In this document: piece after piece, positions 32,754 to 42,254 of the stretch
How positions within the stretch are numbered: position 1 is the stretch's first letter
How the letters are laid out: every line of letters starts with the position of its first letter
Assembly (NCBI RefSeq): GCF_044797955.1
Contig: NZ_CP085211.1
Span: 496,001-560,000 of the forward strand
DNA length: 64,000 nt
DNA from: Idiomarina seosinensis_A
GTDB taxonomy: Bacteria; Pseudomonadota; Gammaproteobacteria; Enterobacterales; Alteromonadaceae
Reading direction: 5' to 3'
Program-made: the position numbers and the translations under genes
Notes under the pieces: model-generated
The model's database searches: none
Told to the model about the DNA's origin: nothing
What the model saw: the letters and a program-made list of their open reading frames with translations, nothing else

Positions 32754-34957
32754 TGTACACCAGCAGCTTGCGCCCAACCCGTAACTCGCGCCAAACCCGT
32801 AACTTGCGCTTAACCCGTAGCTTGCGCTTAAGCCGTAACTTGCGCCCCTGGCGCAAGCCAAACTTAAAATCCTGCGCCAAAGCCGCAAGCGTCGGCTTGA
32901 TGTTACTCTCGACGACAGCTCTCGCCCAACAGCCAACCCAGGCCGACAGCGGTGGTGCCGGCCTTATGCAAATGCCGACAGCGCGCATGAACCGCGAGGG
33001 CGAATTCACCGCTTTTTACTACGACAACGAAGAATACCGCCGCATGGGGCTGTCGATGCAGCTGTTTCCCTGGCTGGAAGCAACCTTGCGCTATAACGAC
33101 GTACGGACCCGTAAATACAGCCCGATCCCCGATTTTAGCGGCGATCAAACCTATAAAGATCGCGGTGTTGACATCAAACTCAGACTGCTGGAAGAATCCC
33201 AATGGTTACCCGAAATGAGCCTGGGTCTGCGCGATGTGGCCGGCACCGGGCGCTTTGCCGGTGAGTACATTGCCGCCTCTAAACGCTTTGGTCCGGTGGA
33301 TTTTACTTTAGGTGTGGGTTTTGGCTATTTAGGCCGTGAGGACAACATTGACAATCCATTTTGTGAAGCGGCCGACAGATTTTGCCAGCGGCAGACCGAT
33401 TATGGCAAAGGCGGAGACTTTCAGGTGGATGACTGGTTCAGCGGCCCGGCCGCAGTTTTCGGTGGTATCGAGTACCAGACCCCCTGGCAACCGTTAAGTT
33501 TAAAACTTGAGTACGACGGTAACGATTACGAAAGCGACTTTTCCGGCACCCCGATAGTGCAGGATTCTAACTGGAATTATGGTCTGCATTACCGCCTGAC
33601 AGATAACCTGAATTTGCAAATGAGTTACGAGCGCGGTAATACATTGATGTTTGGTTTTAATTTACGTGCCAACTTTAATGACATCAGCCAGGTTAAAAAT
33701 ACACCACCGATTGCCGAGCCTGCAGCGCCGCCACAAACTAACATCGAGCAGCTGGACGCACCACGGCTGGCGGGCTTGATTTACTGGAACAGCGGCTTTG
33801 GGGTTAACAAGATCACGGTCAGTAATGACGGCAAAAGCGTTAACGTATACGGCTATCAGACCATGTATCTGAATCACCGCATGAGCATCGACCGGGCCAG
33901 CGCCATTCTGGCCAATAACCTGCCGGCTTCGGTAACCGAATACCGTTTTATCGACAGCGCCCGGGGCATGCAGCTGGCGCAGGTTAGTGTCGATGCCGCT
34001 ACCTATAAGCGGGCTTTTTACCGCGCCGATATCACCACTCGCTACGAAGACAGTTACCAGTTGGTCGAAGTTAACGACGAACCACAAACTGCCCTGTGGC
34101 AGCGGGACCATAAAATCCGCTGGCCCAATATTGGCGCGCGGCCGTTTTTAGAGCAGTCCATTGGCGGGCCGGAAAACTTTTACATGTATCAGTTACGTCT
34201 GGATGCCTACATTAACTGGATGCCGCTGGAAAACCTTCGCGTAGATAGTGTTGTCAGCACTAAGTTACTCAGTAACTACGACGATTTTAATTACCTGCAG
34301 GAGCGCAATAATACCGACGTGCCGAGGGTAAGAACCTTTGTGCGCGAATACGCGACCATGTCCGATGTCTGGCTGACCAACCTGCAGGCCACCTACGCCA
34401 AGCAGTTAAGCGATAATTGGTATGCCTCCGTTTACGGCGGCTATCTGGAACGCATGTTTGGTGGTATCGGCAGCGAATGGATGTACCGCCGACTGGACAG
34501 TAACTGGGCCGTTGGGCTGGACATTAACTACGCCAGGCAGCGCAGTTTTGAAACTCAGTTTGGCTTTCGTGACTATGAAGTAATGACCGGCCATTTAACC
34601 GCTTACTATGAACCGGAATTCTGGCCGGATACGCGCTTTAAAGTTGCCGCCGGACGCTTTTTGGCTAAAGATAACGGCGTCCAGGTGCAGATGGAAAAGA
34701 AATTCGACAGCGGCATTATTGCCGGTGCCTATGCAGCAAAAACCAACTTATCGGCTGAAGAATACGGCGAGGGCAGCTTTACCAAGGGCTTTTACATCAG
34801 TATTCCCTTTGATTTATTCCAGATGAATCACAGTGGAAAACGCGCTAACATCGGCTGGTCACCATTGACCCGTGACGGCGGCCAAATGCTCGGCCGCGGC
34901 AACACGCTGGAAGGCCTGACCGACGCCCGCAGCCGCTATTACACCGACTGGGATTGA
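32750..34957 (+). CDS. gfcD: GfcD/YjbH-like outer-membrane protein with REP-derived N-terminal extension
   Basis: A 735-residue protein of the YjbH family, a two-barrel outer-membrane protein proposed to help export polysaccharide. Typical parts are GGAGLMQMPTARMNREGEF after the signal, a first barrel, a middle region (FGVNKITVSNDGKSVNVYG) and a second barrel ending near TKGFYISIPFDLF. The N-region before the hydrophobic signal core (VGLMLLSTTALAQ) is unusually long, about 48 residues. It is built of 6-residue repeats (NLRLTR, SLRLSR, NLRPWR) encoded by an 18-bp REP-like tandem repeat. This may slow or alter export, or an unannotated start nearer the hydrophobic core may be used, although no ATG lies between. 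Confidence 0.82.
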   Translation: MMYTSSLRPTRNSRQTRNLRLTRSLRLSRNLRPWRKPNLKSCAKAASVGLMLLSTTALAQQPTQADSGGAGLMQMPTARMNREGEFTAFYYDNEEYRRMGLSMQLFPWLEATLRYNDVRTRKYSPIPDFSGDQTYKDRGVDIKLRLLEESQWLPEMSLGLRDVAGTGRFAGEYIAASKRFGPVDFTLGVGFGYLGREDNIDNPFCEAADRFCQRQTDYGKGGDFQVDDWFSGPAAVFGGIEYQTPWQPLSLKLEYDGNDYESDFSGTPIVQDSNWNYGLHYRLTDNLNLQMSYERGNTLMFGFNLRANFNDISQVKNTPPIAEPAAPPQTNIEQLDAPRLAGLIYWNSGFGVNKITVSNDGKSVNVYGYQTMYLNHRMSIDRASAILANNLPASVTEYRFIDSARGMQLAQVSVDAATYKRAFYRADITTRYEDSYQLVEVNDEPQTALWQRDHKIRWPNIGARPFLEQSIGGPENFYMYQLRLDAYINWMPLENLRVDSVVSTKLLSNYDDFNYLQERNNTDVPRVRTFVREYATMSDVWLTNLQATYAKQLSDNWYASVYGGYLERMFGGIGSEWMYRRLDSNWAVGLDINYARQRSFETQFGFRDYEVMTGHLTAYYEPEFWPDTRFKVAAGRFLAKDNGVQVQMEKKFDSGIIAGAYAAKTNLSAEEYGEGSFTKGFYISIPFDLFQMNHSGKRANIGWSPLTRDGGQMLGRGNTLEGLTDARSRYYTDWD
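32767..32857. repeat. 18-bp tandem repeat of REP-like half elements at the start of gfcD
   Basis: CTTGCG or CTCGCG half stems recur at 32767, 32785, 32803, 32821 and 32839, a strict 18-bp period. The last one forms a full hairpin: GTAA, then CTTGCGCC (32839-32846), CCT loop and its complement (32850-32857). Confidence 0.85.
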
Positions 34958-34971
34958 CCCGCTCGTGCCTG

Positions 34972-35090
34972 GTAGGTCGCGTCCTGACGCGACACATTGT
35001 TTTTCTTGCGTCAGGACGCAAGCTACGCCGATGGCGGATAAAAACGTACGCCGATGGCGAATAAAAACGTAGGTCGCGTCCTGACGCGAC
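34972..35090. repeat. Three REP elements between gfcD and the SLBB gene
   Basis: GTCGCGTC-stem elements with GTAG at 34972-34993 and 35069-35090 flank a CTTGCGTC-stem element ending CTAC at 35005-35026. A short direct repeat (CGCCGATGGCG then A-rich) lies between the second and third. Confidence 0.92.
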
Positions 35091-35173
35091 ACAAACGATA
35101 TCTTACTTGATAGTTAACAGCAGACCCAGTAAGCTATCGCCGGTTAAGCATTTGCATTTTTTGAGGGAATATC

Positions 35174-37891
35174 ATGGCCGGGATTCGGGCGCTAGCAGCA
35201 GCCATTCTTACGACGGCGTTAGTCGGTTTTTCAGCTTTATCTTTAGCCCAAGGCAATAGCCCGTCCAATCTGACACCAGAACAAATTCAACAATTTCAGA
35301 ACCTGCCGCCGGCGCAGCAACAGTTAATTGCCCGCCAATACGGCATCGATATCGATCAGCTGCGGCAGCAACAACAAAGTTCGCAAAAGCAGCAATCTGA
35401 AAGTCAGTCCAACATCTTCCCGCGTGGTACCGATTTTGATGACATGGGCAATCCCATTTTCCCTGATGAAATCAATAAGCTGTTTAAAGAGGAAGAAGAA
35501 GAGCTTAGCCGCTTTGGGGCCGATTTATTTGCCAGCGAACCGAGTTCTTACTCTCCGGTAAAAAACATTCCCATTCCATCGCATTACCTGGTGGGTCCTG
35601 GTGACACCGTCAACATCGTGCTGTTCGGCAAAGAAAGCAATACCTATGACATCGAAGTAAACCAGGACGGCAGTATTATTATCCCTAAACTGGGACCAAT
35701 ACAGGTTGCCGGCTTAACCTTTAATGAAACCAAAGCTCTTATCCGCGACCGCATAAAAGAACAAATGATTGGTGTCGAAGCGGCTGTCAGTCTTGGCGAA
35801 TTACGCTCGATACAGGTCTTTGTAGTGGGTGAAGCTTACCGTTCCGGATCTTACACCATTAGTTCGTTATCAACGATTACGCAGGCGCTAGTGGCTGCCG
35901 GCGGGGTCTCGGATATTGGCTCGGTCCGCAACATTCAGCTGAAGCGTGCGGGTGAAACGATAGTGACCTTTGATTTGTACGACTTGCTGATCCAGGGTGA
36001 TGCGTCAAACGACCTGATGCTGCAGTCCGGCGATGTGGTCTTTATTCCGCCCGTCGACGAAATGGTCACGGTAAAAGGCGATGTTGTGCGCCCGGCCATC
36101 TATGAGCTGACCAACGAACAGCATTTACAGGACGTACTGGCGTTAGCCGGGGGGATGAAAGCCTCAGCGTTTAAAGAGCAGGTGATCATTGAACGGGTAG
36201 CACAAAGCGACCGGCAGCTACTGACCGCCAACATGACCAGTGAACAGGGCCGAAACCAGCAGGTTGTCGATGGCGATACCATTGAAGTGAAGACGACGGC
36301 CGGTGTGCCTTCTAACAGTGTGACCCTGGTGGGTGCGGTTACCCGACCGGGTAAATACGCCTGGTACGACGGCTTTTCACTCAACGACTTAATTCGTTCC
36401 GTTAATATGGATTTGCTTCCGGAAGCGGACCTTAGCTACGGCATCATCGTGCGCGAGGACAATAATCAGCGCGATATTCAGGTGCTGCAATTTGATGTTG
36501 CCGGAGCGATAAGTCAGCCAGGCTCTGATGATGACCTGTCGCTCAGCCCCCGTGACTTTGTGGTGATTTTTAGCGCCTTTGAAGAAAAAGCCGAAAGTAC
36601 GGCCACCATCGATAACCTGGCTTTAAGCGAAGACGAGCGGCAGCAAAAGCAGCGCCGGGAATTGTTAAAACAATACGAAATGCATTTTGTGCAGCAGCTG
36701 GTTGTCGACAAGCAAAGTGAAGCCGAACGCGAAGCAGAGATGGAACGTCAGCGCGACAATTTATCGTCACTGTTTGTACAGGGCGATCAAGAAGAAGAGG
36801 AAGATGTCGATTACACCGAGTTTTCACGGCATCGCTTATTAGAACCCATTTTAATGAAGCTGCGCAGCCAGAGTCGCCTTGGCTCCACCGCGCAGCTTGT
36901 TTTTGTTGACGGCGAAGTCCGCTATCCCGGGATTTATCCGCTGCCGGTAAATGGTAATGTTAAAGATCTGGTGCTGGCTGCCGGCGGCTTACAAGAGTCT
37001 GCCTATCTGCAGCGGGCCGAAATCAGCCGGGTAGAAATACAGGGCGAAGAGGCCGATGTTGATTATATGGCCTTTAATCTAGCCAAGGCGATGGAAAGCG
37101 AAATTAATCAGACCCTGCAGGGTCGGGATCGGCTTAATATCTTGCGTATTCCGCAGTGGCAGGAAAATTATCAGGTCGAAATCGCCGGTGAGGTGCGCTT
37201 TCCGGGCTCTTACTCGATTCGCCGCGGTGATACCTTAAGCAAACTGATTGAACGTGCCGGCGGCTTAACCGATTTTGCTATGAGTGAGGGCGCTGTCTTT
37301 ACCCGTGAGGTGATTAAAGAGCAGGAACGCGAGCGCATGCGGCGCATGGCGCAGGACTTACAGCACGAAATTGTCACGAACAGTATTACCAATACCACGC
37401 AGGCCGGTAATGTCAGTTACAGCGAAATGCGTAACCTGTTAAAAGACCTGACAGCGGTCGAGCCGGTTGGTCGTATGGTCATTGATTTGCCCAGCATTTT
37501 GGCAAACCGGGCTGACCAGGATATTCAGCTGCGTGATGGTGATATGCTGCACGTACCGACCCAGCAGAACTCCATTAATATTATTGGCGAAGTTCAGTTT
37601 GCCTCGGCGCATCGTTATAAAGGCGGCACGACCGTGGATGATTACATTCGCATGAGCGGCGGCCTGAAGAGTAAAGCCGACGAAGAGCGTATTTACGTGA
37701 TCAAAGCGGACGGTTCGGTTCAGCAGCGCGAAAGCTCCTGGTTTGCAGTTACTCACAGCCAACTGGAACCGGGTGATACGATAGTGGTGCCACTGGATTC
37801 TATGTACATTGATAACCTGAACCTGTGGACCTCGGCAACCCAGATTGTCTATCAAATTTCTGTAGCGATAGCTGCAATTGCCGGTTTGTAA
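35174..37891 (+). CDS. SLBB-domain polysaccharide export protein (Wza-like, large)
   Basis: A 905-residue exported protein that probably forms or caps the outer-membrane channel for capsule or exopolysaccharide. A signal peptide ends near SLAQ|G. A Gln-rich region (about 25-85) precedes the poly-export domain (about 130-215; YLVGPGDTVNIVLFGKES). Several SLBB beta-grasp domains follow (VFVVGEAYRSGSYTI, VTVKGDVVRPAIYEL, VTLVGAVTRPGKYAW, VFVDGEVRYPGIYPL, VEIAGEVRFPGSYSI, INIIGEVQFASAHRY). A charged coiled coil sits near 480-545. A hydrophobic segment ends the protein. It lacks the lipobox of E. coli Wza and is more than twice as long. No Wzc-type kinase gene follows it. Confidence 0.87.
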   Translation: MAGIRALAAAILTTALVGFSALSLAQGNSPSNLTPEQIQQFQNLPPAQQQLIARQYGIDIDQLRQQQQSSQKQQSESQSNIFPRGTDFDDMGNPIFPDEINKLFKEEEEELSRFGADLFASEPSSYSPVKNIPIPSHYLVGPGDTVNIVLFGKESNTYDIEVNQDGSIIIPKLGPIQVAGLTFNETKALIRDRIKEQMIGVEAAVSLGELRSIQVFVVGEAYRSGSYTISSLSTITQALVAAGGVSDIGSVRNIQLKRAGETIVTFDLYDLLIQGDASNDLMLQSGDVVFIPPVDEMVTVKGDVVRPAIYELTNEQHLQDVLALAGGMKASAFKEQVIIERVAQSDRQLLTANMTSEQGRNQQVVDGDTIEVKTTAGVPSNSVTLVGAVTRPGKYAWYDGFSLNDLIRSVNMDLLPEADLSYGIIVREDNNQRDIQVLQFDVAGAISQPGSDDDLSLSPRDFVVIFSAFEEKAESTATIDNLALSEDERQQKQRRELLKQYEMHFVQQLVVDKQSEAEREAEMERQRDNLSSLFVQGDQEEEEDVDYTEFSRHRLLEPILMKLRSQSRLGSTAQLVFVDGEVRYPGIYPLPVNGNVKDLVLAAGGLQESAYLQRAEISRVEIQGEEADVDYMAFNLAKAMESEINQTLQGRDRLNILRIPQWQENYQVEIAGEVRFPGSYSIRRGDTLSKLIERAGGLTDFAMSEGAVFTREVIKEQERERMRRMAQDLQHEIVTNSITNTTQAGNVSYSEMRNLLKDLTAVEPVGRMVIDLPSILANRADQDIQLRDGDMLHVPTQQNSINIIGEVQFASAHRYKGGTTVDDYIRMSGGLKSKADEERIYVIKADGSVQQRESSWFAVTHSQLEPGDTIVVPLDSMYIDNLNLWTSATQIVYQISVAIAAIAGL

Positions 37892-37909
37892 ACGGATGAG
37901 CCGGATCCT

Positions 37910-38977
37910 ATGAAAGCATTATTAAAGCGATTACTGCCCAAGACACTTATCGGACGCCTAAAAAAGGCGAAAGAGCAACTGGGCAGCGGCTTTATCCGTT
38001 TGATGGGCCGCTCTCGTTTACTGGCAAAGCTTGGCTATGGCGTATTGTCATCGCGGTTTTCGCGCGAGAATTTCGTCACCGCGGCAGGCATACGCCGGCA
38101 TCATCAATTGAACCAGCAGCCGCAGCAACAGACCCATGCACGGCTGCGCCGTAATACCCACCGGCTGGAAAAAGGCTTGCTAATGCAGCCGCGGCGTGAG
38201 GTATTCGGTCTGGCTTATCTGCATCAACTGGTGTCAGATTTTAGCGACCAGGCAGCTAAAAATGATGCCTGCAGCGAAGAGCTGCAATGGGCCAGCAGTG
38301 TACTGACCGAGTTCTTTCTTGTCGCTGATAACAATGAACCAGCGATTAAAGCGGCTAAAGACCGCTTTACGGCGGTTGGCTATCAGTCGGAAACCGTGGC
38401 TTATAAGCCCTACCGACGCGATACGTCGTTGCACAGTCAGGTCGAGTTTGAAGACTTTAAAAAGCTGGCGATGCAGCGGCGTTCGGTGCGCTGGTTTACC
38501 GATGAGCGGGTTCCAAGGCCATTAGTTGAACGGGCCATGGGCGCGGCAACGCTGGCCCCCAGTGCCTGTAACCGACAGCCTTTTAACGTGTACATTGTTG
38601 ATCAGGGCGACAAACTTAAACGGGCGGTAAAACAGCCCATGGGGACCAGCGGCTGGGAGCATAATATTCCAATGCTGGCGGTGTTTGTCGGGGACTTTTC
38701 AAGTTTTGAGGCGGCCCGCGACCGGCATGTACCCTACATTGATGCCTCGTTGGCTGCAATGAACCTGATGCTGGCGCTGGAAACTTTAGGTCTTTCCAGT
38801 TGTCCGATAAACTGGCCTGATATTGAAATTCGCGAGCAGCGAATGGCAAAATTATTGAAACTCGATGACTGGCAACGCCCGATCATGTGTTTAGCTATTG
38901 GCTATGCGCAGGAAGAGGGCGGTATTGCCTTCTCGCAGAAAAAACTACCCGAGCAGTTAATACGTTATGTGGATTAA
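37910..38977 (+). CDS. Nitroreductase-family protein in the export cluster
   Basis: A 355-residue protein. The C-terminal ~200 residues are a nitroreductase-like FMN domain (AMQRRSVRWFTDERVPRPLVERAM near residue 185; APSACNRQPFNVYIVD; GLSSCPINWPD near residue 305). The N-terminal ~150 residues are basic and helical, with LRRNTHRLEKGLL, a segment seen with nitroreductases in polysaccharide loci. A redox step on a sugar or lipid carrier is possible, but the reaction is unknown. It starts 18 bases after the SLBB gene and reaches the pseudopilin gene without a gap, so it joins the export and secretion blocks into one transcription run. Confidence 0.75.
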   Translation: MKALLKRLLPKTLIGRLKKAKEQLGSGFIRLMGRSRLLAKLGYGVLSSRFSRENFVTAAGIRRHHQLNQQPQQQTHARLRRNTHRLEKGLLMQPRREVFGLAYLHQLVSDFSDQAAKNDACSEELQWASSVLTEFFLVADNNEPAIKAAKDRFTAVGYQSETVAYKPYRRDTSLHSQVEFEDFKKLAMQRRSVRWFTDERVPRPLVERAMGAATLAPSACNRQPFNVYIVDQGDKLKRAVKQPMGTSGWEHNIPMLAVFVGDFSSFEAARDRHVPYIDASLAAMNLMLALETLGLSSCPINWPDIEIREQRMAKLLKLDDWQRPIMCLAIGYAQEEGGIAFSQKKLPEQLIRYVD

Positions 38978-38981
38978 ACGA

Positions 38982-39398
38982 ATGAACCGAATGAATACTG
39001 GAACGAGTAAATTACGCGGCTTTACTCTGATTGAGCTGTTGATTGTAATCGTTATATTAGGGCTGTTGGGCTCGTTAGTGGCGCCGACGATGTTCTCTAA
39101 AGTAGACTCGTCAATGAGAAAAACGGCATCAGCGCAAATCAGTAACTTTGAAACAGCACTGGATACCTATCGGCTGGATATTGGCCGTTACCCGGATCGA
39201 CTGCAGCAATTACGCGTCGGCGAGCACCCTAATTGGGATGGTCCCTATCTGCCAAAAGAAATCCCCACCGACCCCTGGGGCAATGAATACCAATATAAAA
39301 AACCCGGTTCTGACGGCCGCGCCTACGACTTATACTCCTTAGGTAAAGATGGCCAGCCGGGTGGTGAAGATGACAATGAGGATATCTACAACCAATGA
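38982..39398 (+). CDS. gspG: Major pseudopilin, GspG-like
   Basis: About 138 residues. The prepilin leader MNRMNTGTSKLRG is followed by the methylated-Phe motif FTLIELLIVIVILGLLG with Glu at +5. The C-terminal half keeps the GspG signature (RYPDRLQQL, WDGPYLPKEIPTDPWGNEYQY, DLYSLGKDGQPGGEDDNEDI) with the calcium-binding acidic end. GspG forms the pseudopilus that drives type II secretion. ATGs at 38967 (overlapping the previous gene) and 38991 are alternative starts. It overlaps gspE by four bases. Confidence 0.9.
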   Translation: MNRMNTGTSKLRGFTLIELLIVIVILGLLGSLVAPTMFSKVDSSMRKTASAQISNFETALDTYRLDIGRYPDRLQQLRVGEHPNWDGPYLPKEIPTDPWGNEYQYKKPGSDGRAYDLYSLGKDGQPGGEDDNEDIYNQ

Positions 39399-41059
39399 GT
39401 CAGTTGACCCGTTTGTTGGTCGAAAAATTCAGTGTCGACCCCATTGATGTAGAAAAAGCCCAGCAGTTTCAGACTAAAAATGGCGGGCGATTAGAGCGAA
39501 TTCTGCAAAATATGGGCGCTTTTTCGTCAGAAAACCTGCCGCCGTTTTACAGCGAGCTGCTGGGTTTTCCGTTAATGACCCTCAGCGATGTCGAAAACCT
39601 GCCAACAGACGCTGCAGCCATAGCCCTGACACAAAAAGAGCAACTGAACACCCTAGGCGTTTATGTTTTAGCGATGGACCAGTCCGGTCGGCCAAGAACC
39701 TGTGCGGTATCCGACCCGCTGGATTTAAAAGTGAACGAATGGGTTGCCGGCCAGCCGCAACTGGTTGATATTCATCTGGTGACTGAAGATGCTGACACGG
39801 TGTTAGCCGAGCGCTACAGCGAGCAAAACGAAGACACAACATCCAGCCTGACCGACATCGAAGAGGACCGGCTGCGCGAGCTTGCCAGCGAGGCCCCCGT
39901 TGTTAATTTGCTGAATGCACTGATTGCCCGCGCACTCAGGCAAGGCGCTTCGGATATGCACGTAGAGCCTGCGGGTCTGAAAGGACGGGTACGTTACCGT
40001 ATCGACGGGGTTTTGCACGAAGTTGAGAATATTCCTTCCTCCATGCTGTTACCGGTGATCACCCGGCTTAAAATCCTGTCCAATATGGATATAGCAGAAA
40101 AACGTCGGCCTCAGGACGGTAAAATTCAGCTGAAAGTCGACGGCAAAAGCGTCGATATCCGGGTTTCTGCTCTGCCGGTTGGCGAAGGCGGTGAGAGTGT
40201 GGTAATGCGCTTTTTGCTGCAGGAGTCCTTGTCCTACGATATTAAGGTATTGGGTATTGAACCCGATACCGAACAGTTGTTGCTGGAAGATATTCAGACA
40301 ACCTCGGGCGTCATTTTGTTAACCGGCCCGACCGGCTCTGGTAAAACGACCTCATTGTATTCATTTTTAAGCCGGCGTAACTCCGAAGACGTTAAAATCA
40401 TTACCCTGGAAGACCCGGTCGAATATCGTCTGGCCGGCATAAATCAGGTGGCTGTGCAGTCAGAAATTGGTTACGACTTTGCCAAGGCGCTGCGCTCTGT
40501 CGTGCGTCAGGATCCTGATATCATCATGGTGGGTGAAATACGCGATAAGGAAACCGCTAATATTTCGATGCAGGCGGCGCTGACAGGGCACTTAGTGTTC
40601 AGTACCCTGCATACTAACGACGCGCCCACCGCGTACACCCGGCTACTGGATTTAGGGGTCGAAGAGTTTTTAATTAACTCAGCGGTTAAGTCGATAGTCG
40701 CCCAGCGGTTGGTGCGAAAACTCTGTCCTGAGTGCCGGCGCCCGGCAAGTAATACCGAAGAAATTGTCAACAAATATAAACTTGCCAAATTGAGTGAAGA
40801 GCGGGGCATAATACCGCAAGTCCATGAGGCAAACGGTTGTGAGGCCTGCAATAACACCGGCTATAAAGGGCGGCTTGCCATTATCGAATACATGCGCTGC
40901 GATGATGATATTCAGGCGCTGGAAAAAGACGAACGGTTTTTAGAAAATGCCCGGCGTTTAAATCGCACCAAGGGCTACCGAAACCTGTTACAGGATGGTT
41001 TTGTTAAAGCCTTACGCGGCGATACCACCATAGAAGAAGTGCTGAGAGTGGCAGGTTAA
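39395..41059 (+). CDS. gspE: Type II secretion ATPase, GspE-like
   Basis: A 554-residue cytoplasmic hexameric ATPase that powers pseudopilus assembly. It has an N-terminal GspE/MshE-like domain (about 1-150), Walker A GPTGSGKTT near residue 310, an Asp box (LEDPVEYRL), Walker B DPDIIMVGEIRD near residue 372, a His box (GHLVFSTLHTNDAPTAYTRL) and a tetracysteine zinc site (CPEC near 448 and CEAC near 486). All catalytic motifs are intact. It overlaps gspG by four bases, and one base separates it from gspF. Confidence 0.93.
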   Translation: MSQLTRLLVEKFSVDPIDVEKAQQFQTKNGGRLERILQNMGAFSSENLPPFYSELLGFPLMTLSDVENLPTDAAAIALTQKEQLNTLGVYVLAMDQSGRPRTCAVSDPLDLKVNEWVAGQPQLVDIHLVTEDADTVLAERYSEQNEDTTSSLTDIEEDRLRELASEAPVVNLLNALIARALRQGASDMHVEPAGLKGRVRYRIDGVLHEVENIPSSMLLPVITRLKILSNMDIAEKRRPQDGKIQLKVDGKSVDIRVSALPVGEGGESVVMRFLLQESLSYDIKVLGIEPDTEQLLLEDIQTTSGVILLTGPTGSGKTTSLYSFLSRRNSEDVKIITLEDPVEYRLAGINQVAVQSEIGYDFAKALRSVVRQDPDIIMVGEIRDKETANISMQAALTGHLVFSTLHTNDAPTAYTRLLDLGVEEFLINSAVKSIVAQRLVRKLCPECRRPASNTEEIVNKYKLAKLSEERGIIPQVHEANGCEACNNTGYKGRLAIIEYMRCDDDIQALEKDERFLENARRLNRTKGYRNLLQDGFVKALRGDTTIEEVLRVAG

Positions 41060-41060
41060 G

Positions 41061-42254
41061 ATGGCGCGATTTCAGTTTAAGGGGTTTGATGAGTCCGGCG
41101 GTAAACGCAGCGGCGATGTCGAAGCCGAGGATATCCAGCTGGCGGTAACCCAACTTGAAAAAGACGGTCTGCTGGTAACATCCATCAAACCGAGAAAAAG
41201 CGCCGGCTTTGGGTTTTCGAACGGTCCAACGCTGGCCGATATCGAGTACTTTACCTCAGAATTATCAGTTTTACTGGAATCCGGTCTGCGCGTTGACAAA
41301 GGCCTGGGTATCTTGCTCAAACATATGGATAACGAGCGTTTAAAACCCGTTATTAAACAAATAACCGCCCGACTTAAAAGCGGCGTGCAATTATCCGAGG
41401 CCTTAGCCGAACACCCAAACGTGTTTGATGAGTTATACACCAGCCTGGTGCGAGTCGGCGAAGAGTCCGGTGATCTGGGCGGTGTTTTTAAACGTCTGGC
41501 CAACGAGCTGAAAGAGCGTAAAGAGTTGCGCGCTGTTATTCAGCAGGCCCTGGTCTATCCTGCGGTTATCTTGGTGGTCTGTATTGTTTCTGTTTTATTC
41601 GTCTTTAACTTTGTGGTGCCAAACCTCACTAACTTGTTCAGTGACATGCAGACCCTGCCCTGGTACACATCGGCGTTACTGGGAGTCAGCGACTGGGTAC
41701 AGCAATATCAAATCTATGTAGGACTTGCCCTTGCCATCATTATCGTGGCCGCAACCCGTTATAAACATCACGCAACGATAAAGCGCATCAGTCAGTATCT
41801 GCGCGAGCGGCTGCCGCTGGTTAAAACCCTGTCGCTGCTGTCAGAGCGCGCCCGCTTTTCATCGGCCCTGGCAGTGATGCTGGAGTCGGGCGTTGCAGTG
41901 GACCGGGCTATTGGTTTAGCAAAAAACACCATTAGCCAGCAAACGTTGTGGCAACAGGTTAACTCAGCGTCTGAAAAGCTGAAACGCGGCGAGAGTATTT
42001 CCGGCACCCTGGGGTCTACGGCGTTGTTCTCCGGCTATTACCGCTCGTTAATTGTTGTTGGCGAAGAAAGCGGTGAAATCAGCCGCGTATTTGCTGAAAT
42101 TGCCGATCGCAGCCGTGGTGAGCTGAATGCCTGGGTTAAGCGACTGACAACCCTGCTTGAGCCTTTGCTGATCCTAACGATGGGCGCCATCGTCGGTACC
42201 GTGGTCGTGGTGATGATGTTAAGTATTAACAGCATTACCGATGTCAGTTTATGA
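41061..42254 (+). CDS. gspF: Type II secretion inner-membrane platform protein, GspF-like
   Basis: A 397-residue polytopic protein with two T2SSF repeats (about 65-190 and 270-390) separated by membrane segments near residues 165-190, 215-235 and 370-395. Each repeat shows the family motif (SLVRVGEESGDLGGVFKRLA; SLIVVGEESGEISRVFAEIA). It links the ATPase to the growing pseudopilus. It overlaps the next pseudopilin gene by four bases. Confidence 0.93.
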   Translation: MARFQFKGFDESGGKRSGDVEAEDIQLAVTQLEKDGLLVTSIKPRKSAGFGFSNGPTLADIEYFTSELSVLLESGLRVDKGLGILLKHMDNERLKPVIKQITARLKSGVQLSEALAEHPNVFDELYTSLVRVGEESGDLGGVFKRLANELKERKELRAVIQQALVYPAVILVVCIVSVLFVFNFVVPNLTNLFSDMQTLPWYTSALLGVSDWVQQYQIYVGLALAIIIVAATRYKHHATIKRISQYLRERLPLVKTLSLLSERARFSSALAVMLESGVAVDRAIGLAKNTISQQTLWQQVNSASEKLKRGESISGTLGSTALFSGYYRSLIVVGEESGEISRVFAEIADRSRGELNAWVKRLTTLLEPLLILTMGAIVGTVVVVMMLSINSITDVSL

